Source of the DNA: Alicyclobacillus tolerans
GTDB lineage: Bacteria > Bacillota > Bacilli > Alicyclobacillales > Alicyclobacillaceae
Length of the DNA: 64,000 nucleotides
NCBI RefSeq assembly: GCF_001447355.1
Contig: NZ_JXBW01000003.1
Coordinates: 272,338 to 336,337 of the forward strand
Direction: 5' to 3'
The translations under genes and the position numbers were made by a program. The notes beneath the pieces are model-generated. The model saw nothing but the letters and a program-made list of their open reading frames with translations, was not told where the DNA came from and searched no databases. Below, piece after piece: positions 27,587 to 36,939 of this stretch (position 1 is its first letter; the number at the start of each line of letters is the position of its first letter).

Positions 27587-28054
27587 TCAACCTTGTAACA
27601 TCCGCCGCAGATTCGCCATTTCAATAGCGCTGACAGCCGCATCCCAGCCTTTGTTTCCCGCCTTCGTCCCTGCGCGCTCAATTGCCTGTTCGATGGTATC
27701 TGTTGTCAGAACGCCAAAAATGACAGGTGTGTCCGTGTTCATCGAAAGCTGAGCGACGCCCTTCGCCACTTCAGCTGAGACATAGTCGAAGTGCGGCGTT
27801 GAGCCCCGAATCACAGCTCCTAGGGCGATCACGACATCAAAACGACCACTCGTCGCCATCCACTTCGCGGCGGACGGAATCTCGAACGCACCAGGCACCC
27901 AGGCGACCTCGACGTTGTCCTCTGGCAGGCCGTGCCGATTGAGCGCGTCCAGCGCACCGGACAACAGCTTGCTCGTGATGAACTCATTAAACCTTGCAAC
28001 GACAATGCCCACACGTTGATTTGACGCCACCAATTGTGCTTCGTAAGTACGCAA
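27587..28054 (-). CDS. ribH: 6,7-dimethyl-8-ribityllumazine synthase
   Basis: RibH condenses 5-amino-6-ribitylamino-uracil with dihydroxybutanone phosphate. The 155-residue length matches the family exactly when TTG 28054 is used; GAGGAG lies nine bases upstream. Motifs: [16 protein letters not shown] near residue 20, [12 protein letters not shown] near 55, [15 protein letters not shown] near 80 (the conserved histidine is the catalytic base) and [15 protein letters not shown]. It is the last biosynthetic gene of the ribD-ribE-ribBA-ribH operon, 65 bp after ribBA. Confidence 0.97.
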   Translation of the reverse strand: MRTYEAQLVASNQRVGIVVARFNEFITSKLLSGALDALNRHGLPEDNVEVAWVPGAFEIPSAAKWMATSGRFDVVIALGAVIRGSTPHFDYVSAEVAKGVAQLSMNTDTPVIFGVLTTDTIEQAIERAGTKAGNKGWDAAVSAIEMANLRRMLQG

Positions 28055-28119
28055 ATTCGTCCACTCCTCTTGGCAATCCTGCTTGTCATAAGGTTTTACA
28101 ATAGCCCACTTCACGACGA

Positions 28120-29313
28120 TCACGGCAAGTCCAGCAGATGCCCCAGCTTGTCTCGTTTCGTTCGCAGGTATAGTTCGTTGTGCGGGTTGCGATCCACCTG
28201 TAACGGCACGCGCTCGACGACTTCAAGTCCGTGTCCGGCAATGCCGCGCAACTTGCGCACGTTGTTCGTCAACAACCGCATTTTGCGCACGCCGAGATCG
28301 CGCAAAATCTGCGCACCGATGCCGTAATCGCGGAGATCGTCAGGAAAGCCGAGACGGTGATTGGCTTCCACCGTATCCGCTCCCTCATCCTGTAGGGCGT
28401 AGGCACGAATCTTGTTGAGAAGCCCAATTCCGCGCCCCCCCTGCCGCAGATACAGCAATACACCTTTGCCCGCTTCGGAAATTTGCCGCAATGCGGCGTG
28501 CAACTGGGGCCCACAGTCACAACGCAGCGAACCAAATGCATCGCCGGTCAGGCATTCCGAGTGCACCCTGACAAGCGTCGGTTCGCCGTCTGTCACATCG
28601 CCACAAACAAGCGCAATGTGCTCTTTGTCATCGACCTCATTGGTATACACAACGGCCCGAAAATCGCCGTATGCGGTCGGCAAGTTCGCCTCCGCTTGGC
28701 GACTCACCAGTTTTTCCGAGCGCTTGCGGTAGGCAATGAGGTCGGCGACGCTGATTAGCTTGAGGCCAAATCTCTGTGCCACTTCTTCTAGCTGTGGAAG
28801 ACGCGCCATCGTGCCATCTTCATTCAAAATTTCACAGATGACGCCAACCTCTGGTTCACCGGCAAGACGAGCGAGATCGACAGCCGCCTCGGTATGCCCG
28901 GCTCGCCGCAAGACACCGCCAGACTTTGCAATGAGCGGGAAGATGTGACCTGGCCTGCGAAAGTGCTCCGGTTTGGACGTCTCGGAGACAATCGCCGCGA
29001 TCGTCTCCGCGCGCTCATAGGCCGAAATTCCTGTATGTGTGCTTGCAGCATCGACCGAAACGGTAAAGGCCGTGCCAAAGTGGTCGGTATTGCGTTCAAT
29101 CATCTGCGCGAAACCAAGGCGCGCCGCCCGCTCCGAGGTGACCGGCACACAAAGAAGGCCGCGGCCGTGCGTGATCATGAAGTTGACAACCTCTGGTGTG
29201 GCTTTCGCACCAAGGGCAATAAAATCGCCTTCGTTTTCCCGATCCTCGTCATCGACGACGATCACGATGCGCCCCTCGCGCAGTTCGGCAATAGCTGCTT
29301 CAATCGAATCCAT
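28120..29313 (-). CDS. ribBA: DHBP synthase / GTP cyclohydrolase II
   Basis: The bifunctional enzyme has 397 residues. Residues 1-200 form dihydroxybutanone-phosphate synthase ([47 protein letters not shown]). Residues 205-397 form GTP cyclohydrolase II, with zinc ligands in [20 protein letters not shown] and the substrate loop [13 protein letters not shown]. Both halves keep their catalytic motifs. It supplies both precursors of riboflavin. ATG 29313 has GGGGGTGAAGG just upstream. It is third in the FMN-riboswitch operon. Confidence 0.97.
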   Translation of the reverse strand: MDSIEAAIAELREGRIVIVVDDEDRENEGDFIALGAKATPEVVNFMITHGRGLLCVPVTSERAARLGFAQMIERNTDHFGTAFTVSVDAASTHTGISAYERAETIAAIVSETSKPEHFRRPGHIFPLIAKSGGVLRRAGHTEAAVDLARLAGEPEVGVICEILNEDGTMARLPQLEEVAQRFGLKLISVADLIAYRKRSEKLVSRQAEANLPTAYGDFRAVVYTNEVDDKEHIALVCGDVTDGEPTLVRVHSECLTGDAFGSLRCDCGPQLHAALRQISEAGKGVLLYLRQGGRGIGLLNKIRAYALQDEGADTVEANHRLGFPDDLRDYGIGAQILRDLGVRKMRLLTNNVRKLRGIAGHGLEVVERVPLQVDRNPHNELYLRTKRDKLGHLLDLP

Positions 29314-29337
29314 ACCTTCACCCCCGCGATCTGCAAT

Positions 29338-30009
29338 TCACGCAAAACCATGCCGCGCCAGCATGTCTAACGTAATTCCACCTGTTGTTGAGCCTGGGGC
29401 TCCTTCGTGTTCGACGGCAGCCCCTCCCATCAAGAGTCGTTCAACGTATTTGGCGACGATATCACACTCGATGTTCACGATTTCCCCAGGCCGTACGCCG
29501 CCAAATCGCGTTGCACCGCGCGTGTGAGGGATGATGGAAACGGAAAATGCCTGGCCGACAACGCGCATAATGGTGAGACTCACACCATCGACACAAACGG
29601 AACCTTTGTCGACCATGTACCGGATGAGTGCAGGATCGACCTCAATCACCAACACGCGTGCAATGCCGTCTTGGCGCACCTCGCGCACGCGGCCTGTCCC
29701 GTCGATATGCCCGGAGACGATATGCCCACCAAAGCGCCCGCTGGCAGACATGGCGCGCTCGACGTGAACCGCATCTCCAGCCTGCAGGCGACCAAGGTTG
29801 GATCGGCGCAGGGTCTCAGGCACAGCCGAGACAAAGAAATGATCTCCCTGCATGCGCTCGACCGTGAGACAGACGCCATTGACGGCAATGCTATCACCCA
29901 ACTGCATGTCTTCCATGATTTTGTCAGCTGCCAGTTCAAACGCGGCGCCATGTGGGCTCGCATCGACGCGGACGACGTGCGCCAACTCCTCGACCAACCC
30001 TGTGAACAT
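29338..30009 (-). CDS. ribE: Riboflavin synthase alpha subunit
   Basis: RibE dismutates two lumazine molecules to riboflavin. The 223-residue protein begins with the invariant MFTGLVEE and contains two lumazine-binding repeats, each with a D-S-I-A-V-N-G-V-C-L-T-like motif: GDSIAVNGVCLTVERM in the first and VDGVSLTIMRV in the second. GGHIVSGHIDGTGRV is the conserved inter-barrel sequence. ATG 30009 has GGAGGTG about five bases upstream. It lies 12 bp after ribD and 24 bp before ribBA. Confidence 0.97.
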   Translation of the reverse strand: MFTGLVEELAHVVRVDASPHGAAFELAADKIMEDMQLGDSIAVNGVCLTVERMQGDHFFVSAVPETLRRSNLGRLQAGDAVHVERAMSASGRFGGHIVSGHIDGTGRVREVRQDGIARVLVIEVDPALIRYMVDKGSVCVDGVSLTIMRVVGQAFSVSIIPHTRGATRFGGVRPGEIVNIECDIVAKYVERLLMGGAAVEHEGAPGSTTGGITLDMLARHGFA

Positions 30010-30021
30010 GTTCTCACCTCC

Positions 30022-31128
30022 TCACGGCGCGTACTTCACGCGACCTGTGATGCAAAGATCATCGCCAACTTGACGCACCGCAACATGATGAAGGGCAATC
30101 GCTTCGGCCATAGACTGCGTGGCTGCCCCCAGAAACGGCGGCAAGCCATTTAACAACAGCTTCGGTGCCACGTAGAAACACACGTCATCGATGAGCCTAT
30201 CCTGCAAAAACGCCGCCGCGAGCGTCGGGCCACCTTCAAGCAGAATCGAGTTCAGCCCAAGCGCAGCTAATTTGGGCAATGCCGCCGCGAGCGAAATGCG
30301 GCCTGCTTCCCCGGCGACCGGGAGCCAAACAACCTGCCCTGCCGCCTCGATCTCCTGCACCCGCCTTTCGTCGGCAAATGCGGATGTGGTCGTCACAATT
30401 ACAGTTCGCCCGGGCTCGGCGAGCATGCGTGCCGAAGCTGGCAGCCGCAGCCCAGAATCAAAAATCACGCGAAGCGGCTGCCAATCGCCAGCCTGCTCGG
30501 CGTCTGAATTGCGCACGGTCAATCGCGGATCGTCCGCCAAGACGGTTCCAATACCGACGGCAATACCGGGGTGCTCCATGCGCAAACGCTGCACGTCCGC
30601 GCGTGCAAGTGGACCTGTGACGTACTGGCTGTGGCCTGTGTTGGCGGCCACATGGCCGCTTAAGGTCAGCGCTGCCTTGTAGACGACAAGCGGCCTGCCT
30701 GATTGCAGCCGGTGAAAGAAAGCGCGGTTGAGTGCGCGAGCTTCGTCTTCTAGCACGCCGACCGTCACGTCGATCCCGTGATCGCGAAGACGTGCAACGC
30801 CACCCCCGGCCGTGCGGGGATCCGTATCGAGCACGGCGACCACGACGCGTTTGATGCCGCTTGCCAAAATCGCCTCGCTGCACGGCGGTGTGCGCCCATG
30901 ATGATTGCAGGGTTCGAGCGTTACATAAATCGTCGCACCTTGCGCTTTTTCCCCTGCCATCCGCAAAGCATAGACCTCCGCGTGCGGGTCGCCTGGTTTT
31001 AGATGCGCCCCTTGCCCGACGATCTCGCCGTCACGCACGACAACCGCGCCGACGCGGGGATTTGGCGAGGTTTGCGCGCCGCCAATACTTGCCACCGCAA
31101 GCGCATAACGCATAAAATGCTCGTCCAC
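30022..31128 (-). CDS. ribD: Riboflavin biosynthesis deaminase/reductase RibD
   Basis: The 368-residue bifunctional enzyme deaminates and then reduces the pyrimidine intermediate. The N-terminal zinc deaminase shows SPNPRVGAVVV, the HAE zinc motif in GDPHAEVYAL and the PCxxxxxxPPC motif in LEPCNHHGRTPPCSEAI. The C-terminal reductase has TLSGHVAANTGHSQYVTG and ILLEGGPTLAAAFL. GTG 31128 gives VDEHFMRYAL, aligning with family N-termini; GGGGGTG lies 12 bases upstream, which is long, so GTG 31143 cannot be excluded. It is first in the operon behind an FMN riboswitch and terminator hairpin. Confidence 0.95.
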   Translation of the reverse strand: MDEHFMRYALAVASIGGAQTSPNPRVGAVVVRDGEIVGQGAHLKPGDPHAEVYALRMAGEKAQGATIYVTLEPCNHHGRTPPCSEAILASGIKRVVVAVLDTDPRTAGGGVARLRDHGIDVTVGVLEDEARALNRAFFHRLQSGRPLVVYKAALTLSGHVAANTGHSQYVTGPLARADVQRLRMEHPGIAVGIGTVLADDPRLTVRNSDAEQAGDWQPLRVIFDSGLRLPASARMLAEPGRTVIVTTTSAFADERRVQEIEAAGQVVWLPVAGEAGRISLAAALPKLAALGLNSILLEGGPTLAAAFLQDRLIDDVCFYVAPKLLLNGLPPFLGAATQSMAEAIALHHVAVRQVGDDLCITGRVKYAP

Positions 31129-31144
31129 GTGCAGTGAAAACACC

Positions 31145-31183
31145 CCCACAAACAACAAGCGCCCCTGCATCGACAGGGGCGCT
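31145..31183 (-). terminator. Terminator hairpin of the rib leader
   Basis: AGCGCCCCTG and CAGGGGCGCT pair perfectly over 10 bp around a six-base loop, followed on the minus strand by a T-rich TTGTTGTTTG. It sits between the FMN aptamer and ribD. Confidence 0.8.
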
Positions 31184-31254
31184 CACAAACCACGATGAAA
31201 TAACCGAACGACCAAGCCAAGGCGAGATAGACACGCCAAATCCACTTGGTTCGA

Positions 31255-31395
31255 TTCCTTCTTTCATCCGGACTGTACCGTCGGTACTGGATTCTCACCA
31301 GTTCCTGCCTATCTGGCTCGTGGACTCGCCGAACCTGTGTCGGATCACCACCGATCGGGAATTGGCCGCGTGGCCTCACCCTGCCCCGAAGGATT
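31255..31395 (-). promoter_or_regulatory. FMN riboswitch (RFN element)
   Basis: Read on the minus strand the leader begins with CTTCGGGGCAGGGTGAGG and continues with AATTCCCGA, GGTGG, GAGCCAGATAGG, CAGGAACTGGTGAGAATCCAG and ends with CAGTCCGGATGAAAGAAGG. These are the six conserved arms of the RFN element. With the terminator at 31145-31183, FMN should switch off ribD-ribE-ribBA-ribH. Confidence 0.96.
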
Positions 31396-31456
31396 GATTC
31401 ACTTGAACATCCTTTATCATGACGAATTGCGGCAAGTTTCGCAAGCAAGTGCTTGC

Positions 31457-32392
31457 CTATAGTTGGACCTCATCCGGTCTTTCTGTGTCATGACCGGCTT
31501 TCCGGCGTGCCGCATCTCGTTCTCTGTACTGCCCAAGAAAGAGGGCAAGTAGAATCATGACGCCACCAATGTAAAAATACAAGGATGGGCGCTCATGAAC
31601 GATCGCGATCGCCAATAGCACGCCAAATACCGGCTGCAGATAAAGCGTGATCGCCGCGCTGGCGACATCGTGATCTTGCAGGACGACAATCCACACGAGG
31701 TATGCGCCTGCGGTTGCAAGTACAGCCAGGAAAACGAGGCTCCAAAAGCTCGCAGGCGAAACATGATGTGGCCAGGGATGGCCACTGGCCCAAAACAGCG
31801 GGACACACCCGACGCCGCCCGCTAAGAGCATGATGGACGTCGCACCCGTCGCCGGCACGTCGGCAGTCAGACGCCCAGACACCGCATTATACACGGCATA
31901 ACATACAACCGCACATAGCATGAGTAAATCGCCCGCGAGATACCCCGATACGCCCGGCCGAGGACAACCCGCAACGACCCACGCGCCGACTGCAGCAAGG
32001 CCCATCGCGAACCACCTGCGCGGACCAAGGCGCGTATGGAAGATAACGGACGACACCAAAAGAGTGAGCAGGGGCTCAAGCGCGATTGAAACCGCGCCCA
32101 GTGCGGGTGAGGATATGTGGATCCCGATGGTTTCCATCGTCACAGGAAGCGTAAAGCCGAGCAAGCCAAGAAGGGCGATGCGGATGGCCTTTGCCAAGCT
32201 CCATGAATTGCTATTTCGCCGATGAGCGAATAACGCCGGCGAAAGCAACAATCCCCCGACCAGCATGCGCGCCATGACGATGAGGGTGGGCGCAATCGAC
32301 TCGGCGGCAATACTGGTTGCCGTAAAGCTGCCAGACCAGATGAGGTTCGCAAGGATCAACAACGTAAACAAAAACCATTTTGGCATACGCAA
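31457..32392 (-). CDS. EamA/DMT-family transporter
   Basis: The 311-residue protein has ten predicted membrane helices in two EamA repeats (starts near residues 9 and 155). Typical stretches are LILANLIWSGSFTATSIA, VMARMLVGGLLLSP and LYLQPVFGVLLAIAIVHERPS, the last being the conserved second-repeat motif. Such proteins export or import small metabolites; the substrate is unknown. TTG 32392 has GGAGG seven bases upstream; ATG 32386 is the alternative. The start lies inside a long RNA stem, suggesting translational control. It is next to the rib operon but separated by that operon's promoter. Confidence 0.85.
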   Translation of the reverse strand: MRMPKWFLFTLLILANLIWSGSFTATSIAAESIAPTLIVMARMLVGGLLLSPALFAHRRNSNSWSLAKAIRIALLGLLGFTLPVTMETIGIHISSPALGAVSIALEPLLTLLVSSVIFHTRLGPRRWFAMGLAAVGAWVVAGCPRPGVSGYLAGDLLMLCAVVCYAVYNAVSGRLTADVPATGATSIMLLAGGVGCVPLFWASGHPWPHHVSPASFWSLVFLAVLATAGAYLVWIVVLQDHDVASAAITLYLQPVFGVLLAIAIVHERPSLYFYIGGVMILLALFLGQYRERDAARRKAGHDTERPDEVQL

Positions 32393-32445
32393 CGACCGGC
32401 CTCCATCTCTCCGTAGCCTATGCTACGACTTCGGCCGGCCGTTGC
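32389..32445 (-). promoter_or_regulatory. Structured leader covering the DMT gene start
   Basis: A 13-bp outer stem pairs 32433-32445 with 32389-32401 with a single A-C mismatch. An inner 6-bp stem, CGTAGC/GCTACG, lies at 32412-32427. The TTG start is inside the outer stem and the GGAGG ribosome site lies at its edge, so folding should block translation. I recognise no known riboswitch class. Confidence 0.5.
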
Positions 32446-32498
32446 CAACTGGAAATCTTAATAGAGATTTGAGGAAAAGGTGGCATGCGGAAGTCCGG

Positions 32499-32747
32499 TT
32501 ATGAAATCGGAAATAGCGTCGGTTTGGCATAACGCGCTTTTCGCTCGCGGCGCGCTTGCTTTTGCAGTACCAGGTAGTGCTCCGTGACGAACGTCAGCGC
32601 ATAACCTTTACGTTCCAGCTTGCGGATTACATCGCCAACGGTCATTCCGAGATAGTCCGCAATGACCACTTGTTCATCCGAACTGCTTCCCGCTGTGACG
32701 ACAATTTCCGCACTCCCGGTCGCCATTTGGCGCAAGATGACAACCAC
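32499..32747 (-). CDS. Small protein of unknown function
   Basis: I do not recognise this 82-residue soluble protein. GTG 32747 is chosen because GGAGG sits eight bases upstream; ATG 32762 overlaps that site. The segment VVIADYLGMTVGDVIRKLERKGYALTFV could form a small winged-helix-like unit, and the C-terminus is very basic (QKQARRERKARYAK), which would suit nucleic-acid binding. It lies about 100 bp upstream of the DMT gene on the same strand. Confidence 0.6.
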   Translation of the reverse strand: MVVILRQMATGSAEIVVTAGSSSDEQVVIADYLGMTVGDVIRKLERKGYALTFVTEHYLVLQKQARRERKARYAKPTLFPIS

Positions 32748-33118
32748 GGCATTCACCTCCATGGTACATCGAATGCGCAAACGGAACGTCCAAGGTAGGG
32801 CGTGTGCCCTGATGTAGGTATGTCAATGTCCGATTTGTTTTGGTCCAACATGGCCATTGACAGGGTTCGGAGAACAAGCCGAATGACTATGTGACCATTA
32901 TGTGGACCTCATCATTACGGAATGCTTGCACAGGAGTGAAAAGTTTAAGGTTTAAGTAAACAATCAGGCCGAGAGGAACCACCTCTCGGCCCTTCAAGCG
33001 TGTATTCAAAAACAACATTTTCTGCGAGCAGAGCGCAATTTAAAATGTAACGATATCCTTCCCAGGTACAGTCTATAAATGGAACGTTCGTGCCGTGATT
33101 CCCACACTCGAGAAAACC
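32748..33118. other. Intergenic stretch with one hairpin
   Basis: The only clear structure is the hairpin at 32967-32991. No gene or known RNA element is visible. The stretch marks the change from high-GC housekeeping genes to the lower-GC alpha-galactoside operon. Confidence 0.5.
32967..32991. terminator. Hairpin terminator after the alpha-galactosidase operon
   Basis: GGCCGAGAGG pairs perfectly with CCTCTCGGCC around a five-base loop. A short T-rich stretch (TGATTGTTT) follows on the minus strand, 127 bp after the melA stop. Confidence 0.6.
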
Positions 33119-34417
33119 TTAACGGTATGCAGGTAACCAGTCGCCATGTGCTTCAATTAAATCGTCACAAAGCGATACAATGTCGTCGATCGACAACTCT
33201 GATGAAGTATGAGGATCTAACATTGCGGCATGGTAAATCGCGTCCCTGCGCTTCGTTATAGCAGCTTCTATAGTTAATAACTGTGTGTTGATATTGGTTC
33301 GATTAAGTGCGGCGCACTGTTCAGGTAATCGGCCTACATATGTGGGAGTTACTCCACTCGCATCGACCAGGCAAGGGACTTCCACGCAGGCTTCCCTTGG
33401 CAAATTCTCAATGAGGCTAGTGTTCATCACGTTTCCTCCAATTTTAAACGGAACGTTTGTCTCCATAGCCTCCATAATGTATGAGGCGTACTCATGACTT
33501 CGAGTGTGTGTAATGTTGTTGTTCTCAACCAAGCTTTCCCTCATCTGTACCCACTGGTTAATCTGAGCAACGCATCGACGAGGATATTCATCTAGTGGTA
33601 TATTGTACTTATCAATCAATTCTGGATATCTATGCTTGATAAAATAAGGATGATACTCAGCATTGTGTTCCGAGGACTCTGTCACATAGTACCCGAATTT
33701 ATCCATAATCTCGAATCGAACCATGTCGGAATGCTTTTGTTTTTGCTTTGCCCGCGCACGACGTTTAATCTCAGGATACAAGTCCTCTGCTCCACGCTTA
33801 ATTTCTAAGAGCCACGCCATATGGTTAATACCAGCAATTTTGTATTCGACACCGGCTGGATCCATTTCGAGAGCTTCAAATAAATGCGGAACACATACTT
33901 GCACACTGTGACATAATCCAACAGTACGTATTCCTCCATAAGTAATCATTACATTCGTCAGTACTGCCATTGGATTCGTGTAATTAAGGAACCATGCATC
34001 GGGACAAACCTCGTGCATATCCTCCGCTATTGACAGCATCACCGGGATGGTTCGAAGAGCCCGAAACAGGCCACCTATCCCAACTGTGTCACCAATGGTT
34101 TGTCGCAATCCATATTTCTTCGGAATTTCAAAGTCTGTTACAGTACATGGCTGATAACCACCCACCTGAATAGCATTAATAACGTACTTGGCATTCCTTA
34201 ATGCCTCTTTGCGATCTTGATATGCACGAATGACCACATCCGATCCTGTTTGTACCTTTAGGTTATTCAGCATTCTCTCAGAATCTTTTAATCGTTGGTC
34301 GTCAATATCGTATAGTGCGAACTCAAAGCCATTAAGCGCGGGCGTTAGCATGCTATCGCCGAGGACATTCTTTGCAAACACTGTGCTACCTGCACCGATA
34401 AATGTGATCTTATTCAC
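33119..34417 (-). CDS. melA: GH4 alpha-galactosidase
   Basis: GH4 glycosidases use NAD+ and a divalent metal in a redox-elimination mechanism. The 432-residue protein has the NAD-binding GAGSTVFAKNVLGD at its N-terminus, the metal cysteine in GLCHSVQ near residue 173, and the INHMAW motif near 203. Its length equals B. subtilis MelA. GTG 34417 is used because AGGAG lies eight bases upstream. It is the last gene of the LacI-permease-binding protein-permease-melA operon, so it should cleave imported melibiose or raffinose-type sugars. Alpha-galacturonidase is a less likely alternative within GH4. Confidence 0.9.
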   Translation of the reverse strand: MNKITFIGAGSTVFAKNVLGDSMLTPALNGFEFALYDIDDQRLKDSERMLNNLKVQTGSDVVIRAYQDRKEALRNAKYVINAIQVGGYQPCTVTDFEIPKKYGLRQTIGDTVGIGGLFRALRTIPVMLSIAEDMHEVCPDAWFLNYTNPMAVLTNVMITYGGIRTVGLCHSVQVCVPHLFEALEMDPAGVEYKIAGINHMAWLLEIKRGAEDLYPEIKRRARAKQKQKHSDMVRFEIMDKFGYYVTESSEHNAEYHPYFIKHRYPELIDKYNIPLDEYPRRCVAQINQWVQMRESLVENNNITHTRSHEYASYIMEAMETNVPFKIGGNVMNTSLIENLPREACVEVPCLVDASGVTPTYVGRLPEQCAALNRTNINTQLLTIEAAITKRRDAIYHAAMLDPHTSSELSIDDIVSLCDDLIEAHGDWLPAYR

Positions 34418-34481
34418 GCAAATCACTCCTAATCAGTTAATCAATGAGGTTTGTTTGAACCATTAGAGAGCACCCTAAATG

Positions 34482-35411
34482 CTAGCCCAGATCATACGTT
34501 GTACGCTTACCTACGAAGCGCATTTGAAATAAGGTTACTAATAGAATCACCACGAAAAGTATTACAGAGAGAGCCGCTGCATATCCCATGTGGAAGAATT
34601 GAAACCCTTGTTGGAAGATATAGAAATTGTATACGTTTGTTGAGGTTCCAGGCCCTCCTTGCGTCATTACATATACCGTGTCGAACACTTGAAATGAGCC
34701 GATTACACTCGTAACAAGAACGAATAGAAGGGTGGGTCTTAATAAAGGTAACGTAATTGAGAAGAATTGCCTTACTTTTCCTGAACCATCCAGCTCAGAT
34801 GCTTCATACAGGTACTTTGGAATACCTTGTAGACCGGCTAGAAAAAATAACATGTTATAACCAGTCCATTGCCATATATTAACCAAAGCAACGGCTGGCA
34901 ATGCTTCTGTTGGTGATGCAAGCCACTGCAGGCGTGGTAAGCCTATACTTGACAATAGCGCATCGAAAACACCTGATGTCGGATCAAAAACCCATTGCCA
35001 TACGACAGAGATTGCTACGGGCGCAGCCAGCCATGGCAATACGAATAGTGCCCGAAATATCCCCATCCCTGGCAACCTGCGATTTAACAACAACGCAAGC
35101 ATGATAGCTACCACAGTTTGTAGCGGAATATTAAGCAATACGTAGTACGCTGTAGTCACAATTGAGTGCAAGGCAATCGGGTCATGCAATATATCAACAT
35201 AATTGTGTAACCCGACGTAGTTCGGAGGCGATAGCATATTCCATTTAAAAAAGCTGATTACAATGACAGCCAATGCCGGGATCAGCATAAATGCCATTAC
35301 GCCTACGAAACTAGGAAACACTAAAAGGTAAGGCGCTAAGGAGCGAGCCATTTTTTCACGCATAAGTGATTTATCGCTATGGACTGTACGAGTAGATATA
35401 GTTGTACTCAT
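34482..35411 (-). CDS. Sugar ABC transporter permease, MalF/UgpA type
   Basis: The 309-residue permease has six predicted helices and the ABC coupling motif EASELDGSGKVRQFFSITLPLLRP near residue 207 (EAA loop). The segment VYVMTQGGPGTSTNVYNFYIF is typical of the MalF/UgpA branch. ATG 35411 has GGAG about nine bases upstream. It works with the binding lipoprotein upstream and the MalG-type permease. No ATPase gene is in the operon, so it probably shares an MsmX-like ATPase encoded elsewhere. Confidence 0.93.
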   Translation of the reverse strand: MSTTISTRTVHSDKSLMREKMARSLAPYLLVFPSFVGVMAFMLIPALAVIVISFFKWNMLSPPNYVGLHNYVDILHDPIALHSIVTTAYYVLLNIPLQTVVAIMLALLLNRRLPGMGIFRALFVLPWLAAPVAISVVWQWVFDPTSGVFDALLSSIGLPRLQWLASPTEALPAVALVNIWQWTGYNMLFFLAGLQGIPKYLYEASELDGSGKVRQFFSITLPLLRPTLLFVLVTSVIGSFQVFDTVYVMTQGGPGTSTNVYNFYIFQQGFQFFHMGYAAALSVILFVVILLVTLFQMRFVGKRTTYDLG

Positions 35412-35469
35412 TCCACCATCTCCGTACTTGAGATCTACGTGAGCGTGGGAGGAGACTCCTCCCACCTCA

Positions 35470-36843
35470 CTACTGGCCCCCTGCCAATGCCCCATCGGCT
35501 TGCTGAACAGCCTGTTGCAAAGCCTGTTGGGGAGATACCTTGTTCAGCCACATCAAGTCAAACTCCTTATCGATTGCATTTTCCGCCTGTCCCCAGTTTT
35601 GCGTAATTGGAAAACTAATTGTTTTCCCCTTCGACTCGGTTAGAAATGGCGTCACGTCTACGCCTTTCTTGGCCCAAGCTTTTGCGAACAGAGGAGCCTC
35701 CGAGGGTATTCCAGGCCAAACATACCCTCCGCTAGCTAGAATTTTCTCAGATTGTGGACTTGCCAGCCATTCCTCCAATTCCCACGCTTGTTTTGGGAAC
35801 TTTGTTTTTGCATAAATAGCATCTGACAAGCCATTCATAACCGAAACACGTCCTTTAGGACCAACCGGCAACAAAGCAATGCCAACATGAAATTTGCATG
35901 AACTGACAACAGGTGTTAAGTCCCAATCTCCATCCGTGTACATGGCTAACTTCCCTTGCTCGAAAAGGCGTTGAGCATTTGCCCCCCCATTTGCAAGCGT
36001 TCCTTCCGATCCCGGTGGAGACACATGATACTTATAGATGAGATTCATAAGGCTTTGCATTGTCTGCACGCCCTGAGGTGTGTCCATCAATACCTGCGTG
36101 CCAAACTGCTTATTTAAAACCTGCACACCGTTCTCTGCCAAAAAGTTATAATAAAAAGACTGATTGGAATTGTATGACATAAAACCGTATTGTACAATCT
36201 GGTTAGGGTTAAATCCCGGCTGTCCTGGGTGTTTCCCGTTCTTATCCACAGTCATCTGCTCAGCTGTTTTTACAAGCGTTCCGCCCGTAGATGGATTCCA
36301 AGTCAGGTTGGTGGGCGGAGCAACATGGTCCTTTGCAAACAAATCTTTGTTATAGAAAATCGCGATAGTATCCCAATCCTTCGGCAGCCCGTAGATATTG
36401 CCTTGATACTCATATTGCTTGACGAGATTTGGGTAATACTGTTTGAGATTTACATGCGATTGCTTAATATACGGTGTAAGATTCAGCAACTGTCCATTCG
36501 TTACGAAGGTCGGAAAGTACGTAACGTGGTCCCAAAACAAATCTGGGGCAGTTCCTGCGGCCATCTCCGTCTGAAGCTTCTGCCAATATTGAGACCAAGG
36601 ATACTGCTCAATTTGCACCTTAATGTTGGGATGAAGCTTTTCAAAAACGGCAATCGACTTTTTGTAACCAATTTCTTCATTTGGATCCCACAACATGTAA
36701 CGCAACGTGACTACGTGAGACGTTGATGCACTTTCCTGTGACTTTAATGCACTTGTCGAAGTATCATTACTTACACCACAACCAGCTAAGGTTAACAAAC
36801 TGACAGCAGGAATCACAGAGAGTATTTTCTTTTTCAACTTCAT
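35470..36843 (-). CDS. Sugar-binding lipoprotein of ABC transporter (family 1)
   Basis: The 457-residue protein starts with a lipoprotein signal (KLKKKILSVIPAVSLLTLAGC, lipid on Cys 22). The mature part has family 1 solute-binding features: VTLRYMLWDPNEEIGYKKSI, IKVQIEQYPWSQYWQKLQTE, AAGTAPDLFWDHVTYF and KLAMYTDGDWDLTPV. It should capture an alpha-galactoside outside the membrane. ATG 36843 has GGGGGAT seven bases upstream. It lies between the two permease genes, an order similar to msmEFG-type operons but with one permease placed before the binding protein. Confidence 0.93.
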   Translation of the reverse strand: MKLKKKILSVIPAVSLLTLAGCGVSNDTSTSALKSQESASTSHVVTLRYMLWDPNEEIGYKKSIAVFEKLHPNIKVQIEQYPWSQYWQKLQTEMAAGTAPDLFWDHVTYFPTFVTNGQLLNLTPYIKQSHVNLKQYYPNLVKQYEYQGNIYGLPKDWDTIAIFYNKDLFAKDHVAPPTNLTWNPSTGGTLVKTAEQMTVDKNGKHPGQPGFNPNQIVQYGFMSYNSNQSFYYNFLAENGVQVLNKQFGTQVLMDTPQGVQTMQSLMNLIYKYHVSPPGSEGTLANGGANAQRLFEQGKLAMYTDGDWDLTPVVSSCKFHVGIALLPVGPKGRVSVMNGLSDAIYAKTKFPKQAWELEEWLASPQSEKILASGGYVWPGIPSEAPLFAKAWAKKGVDVTPFLTESKGKTISFPITQNWGQAENAIDKEFDLMWLNKVSPQQALQQAVQQADGALAGGQ

Positions 36844-36939
36844 AGCTTAGATCCCCCGTTTCTAACGTGTCTAGTGAAAGCGAATGCGCATTGGGTAGAA
36901 CGTCTCAATAGATACTAAACCCCCATCACCTCCCAACTG

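Noticed and set aside
31031..31267. A 78-codon frame starting in the rib leader
   Set aside because: Its start is the conserved 3' end of the FMN aptamer read as codons, and the rest lies over the terminator and ribD. The RNA element explains the sequence.
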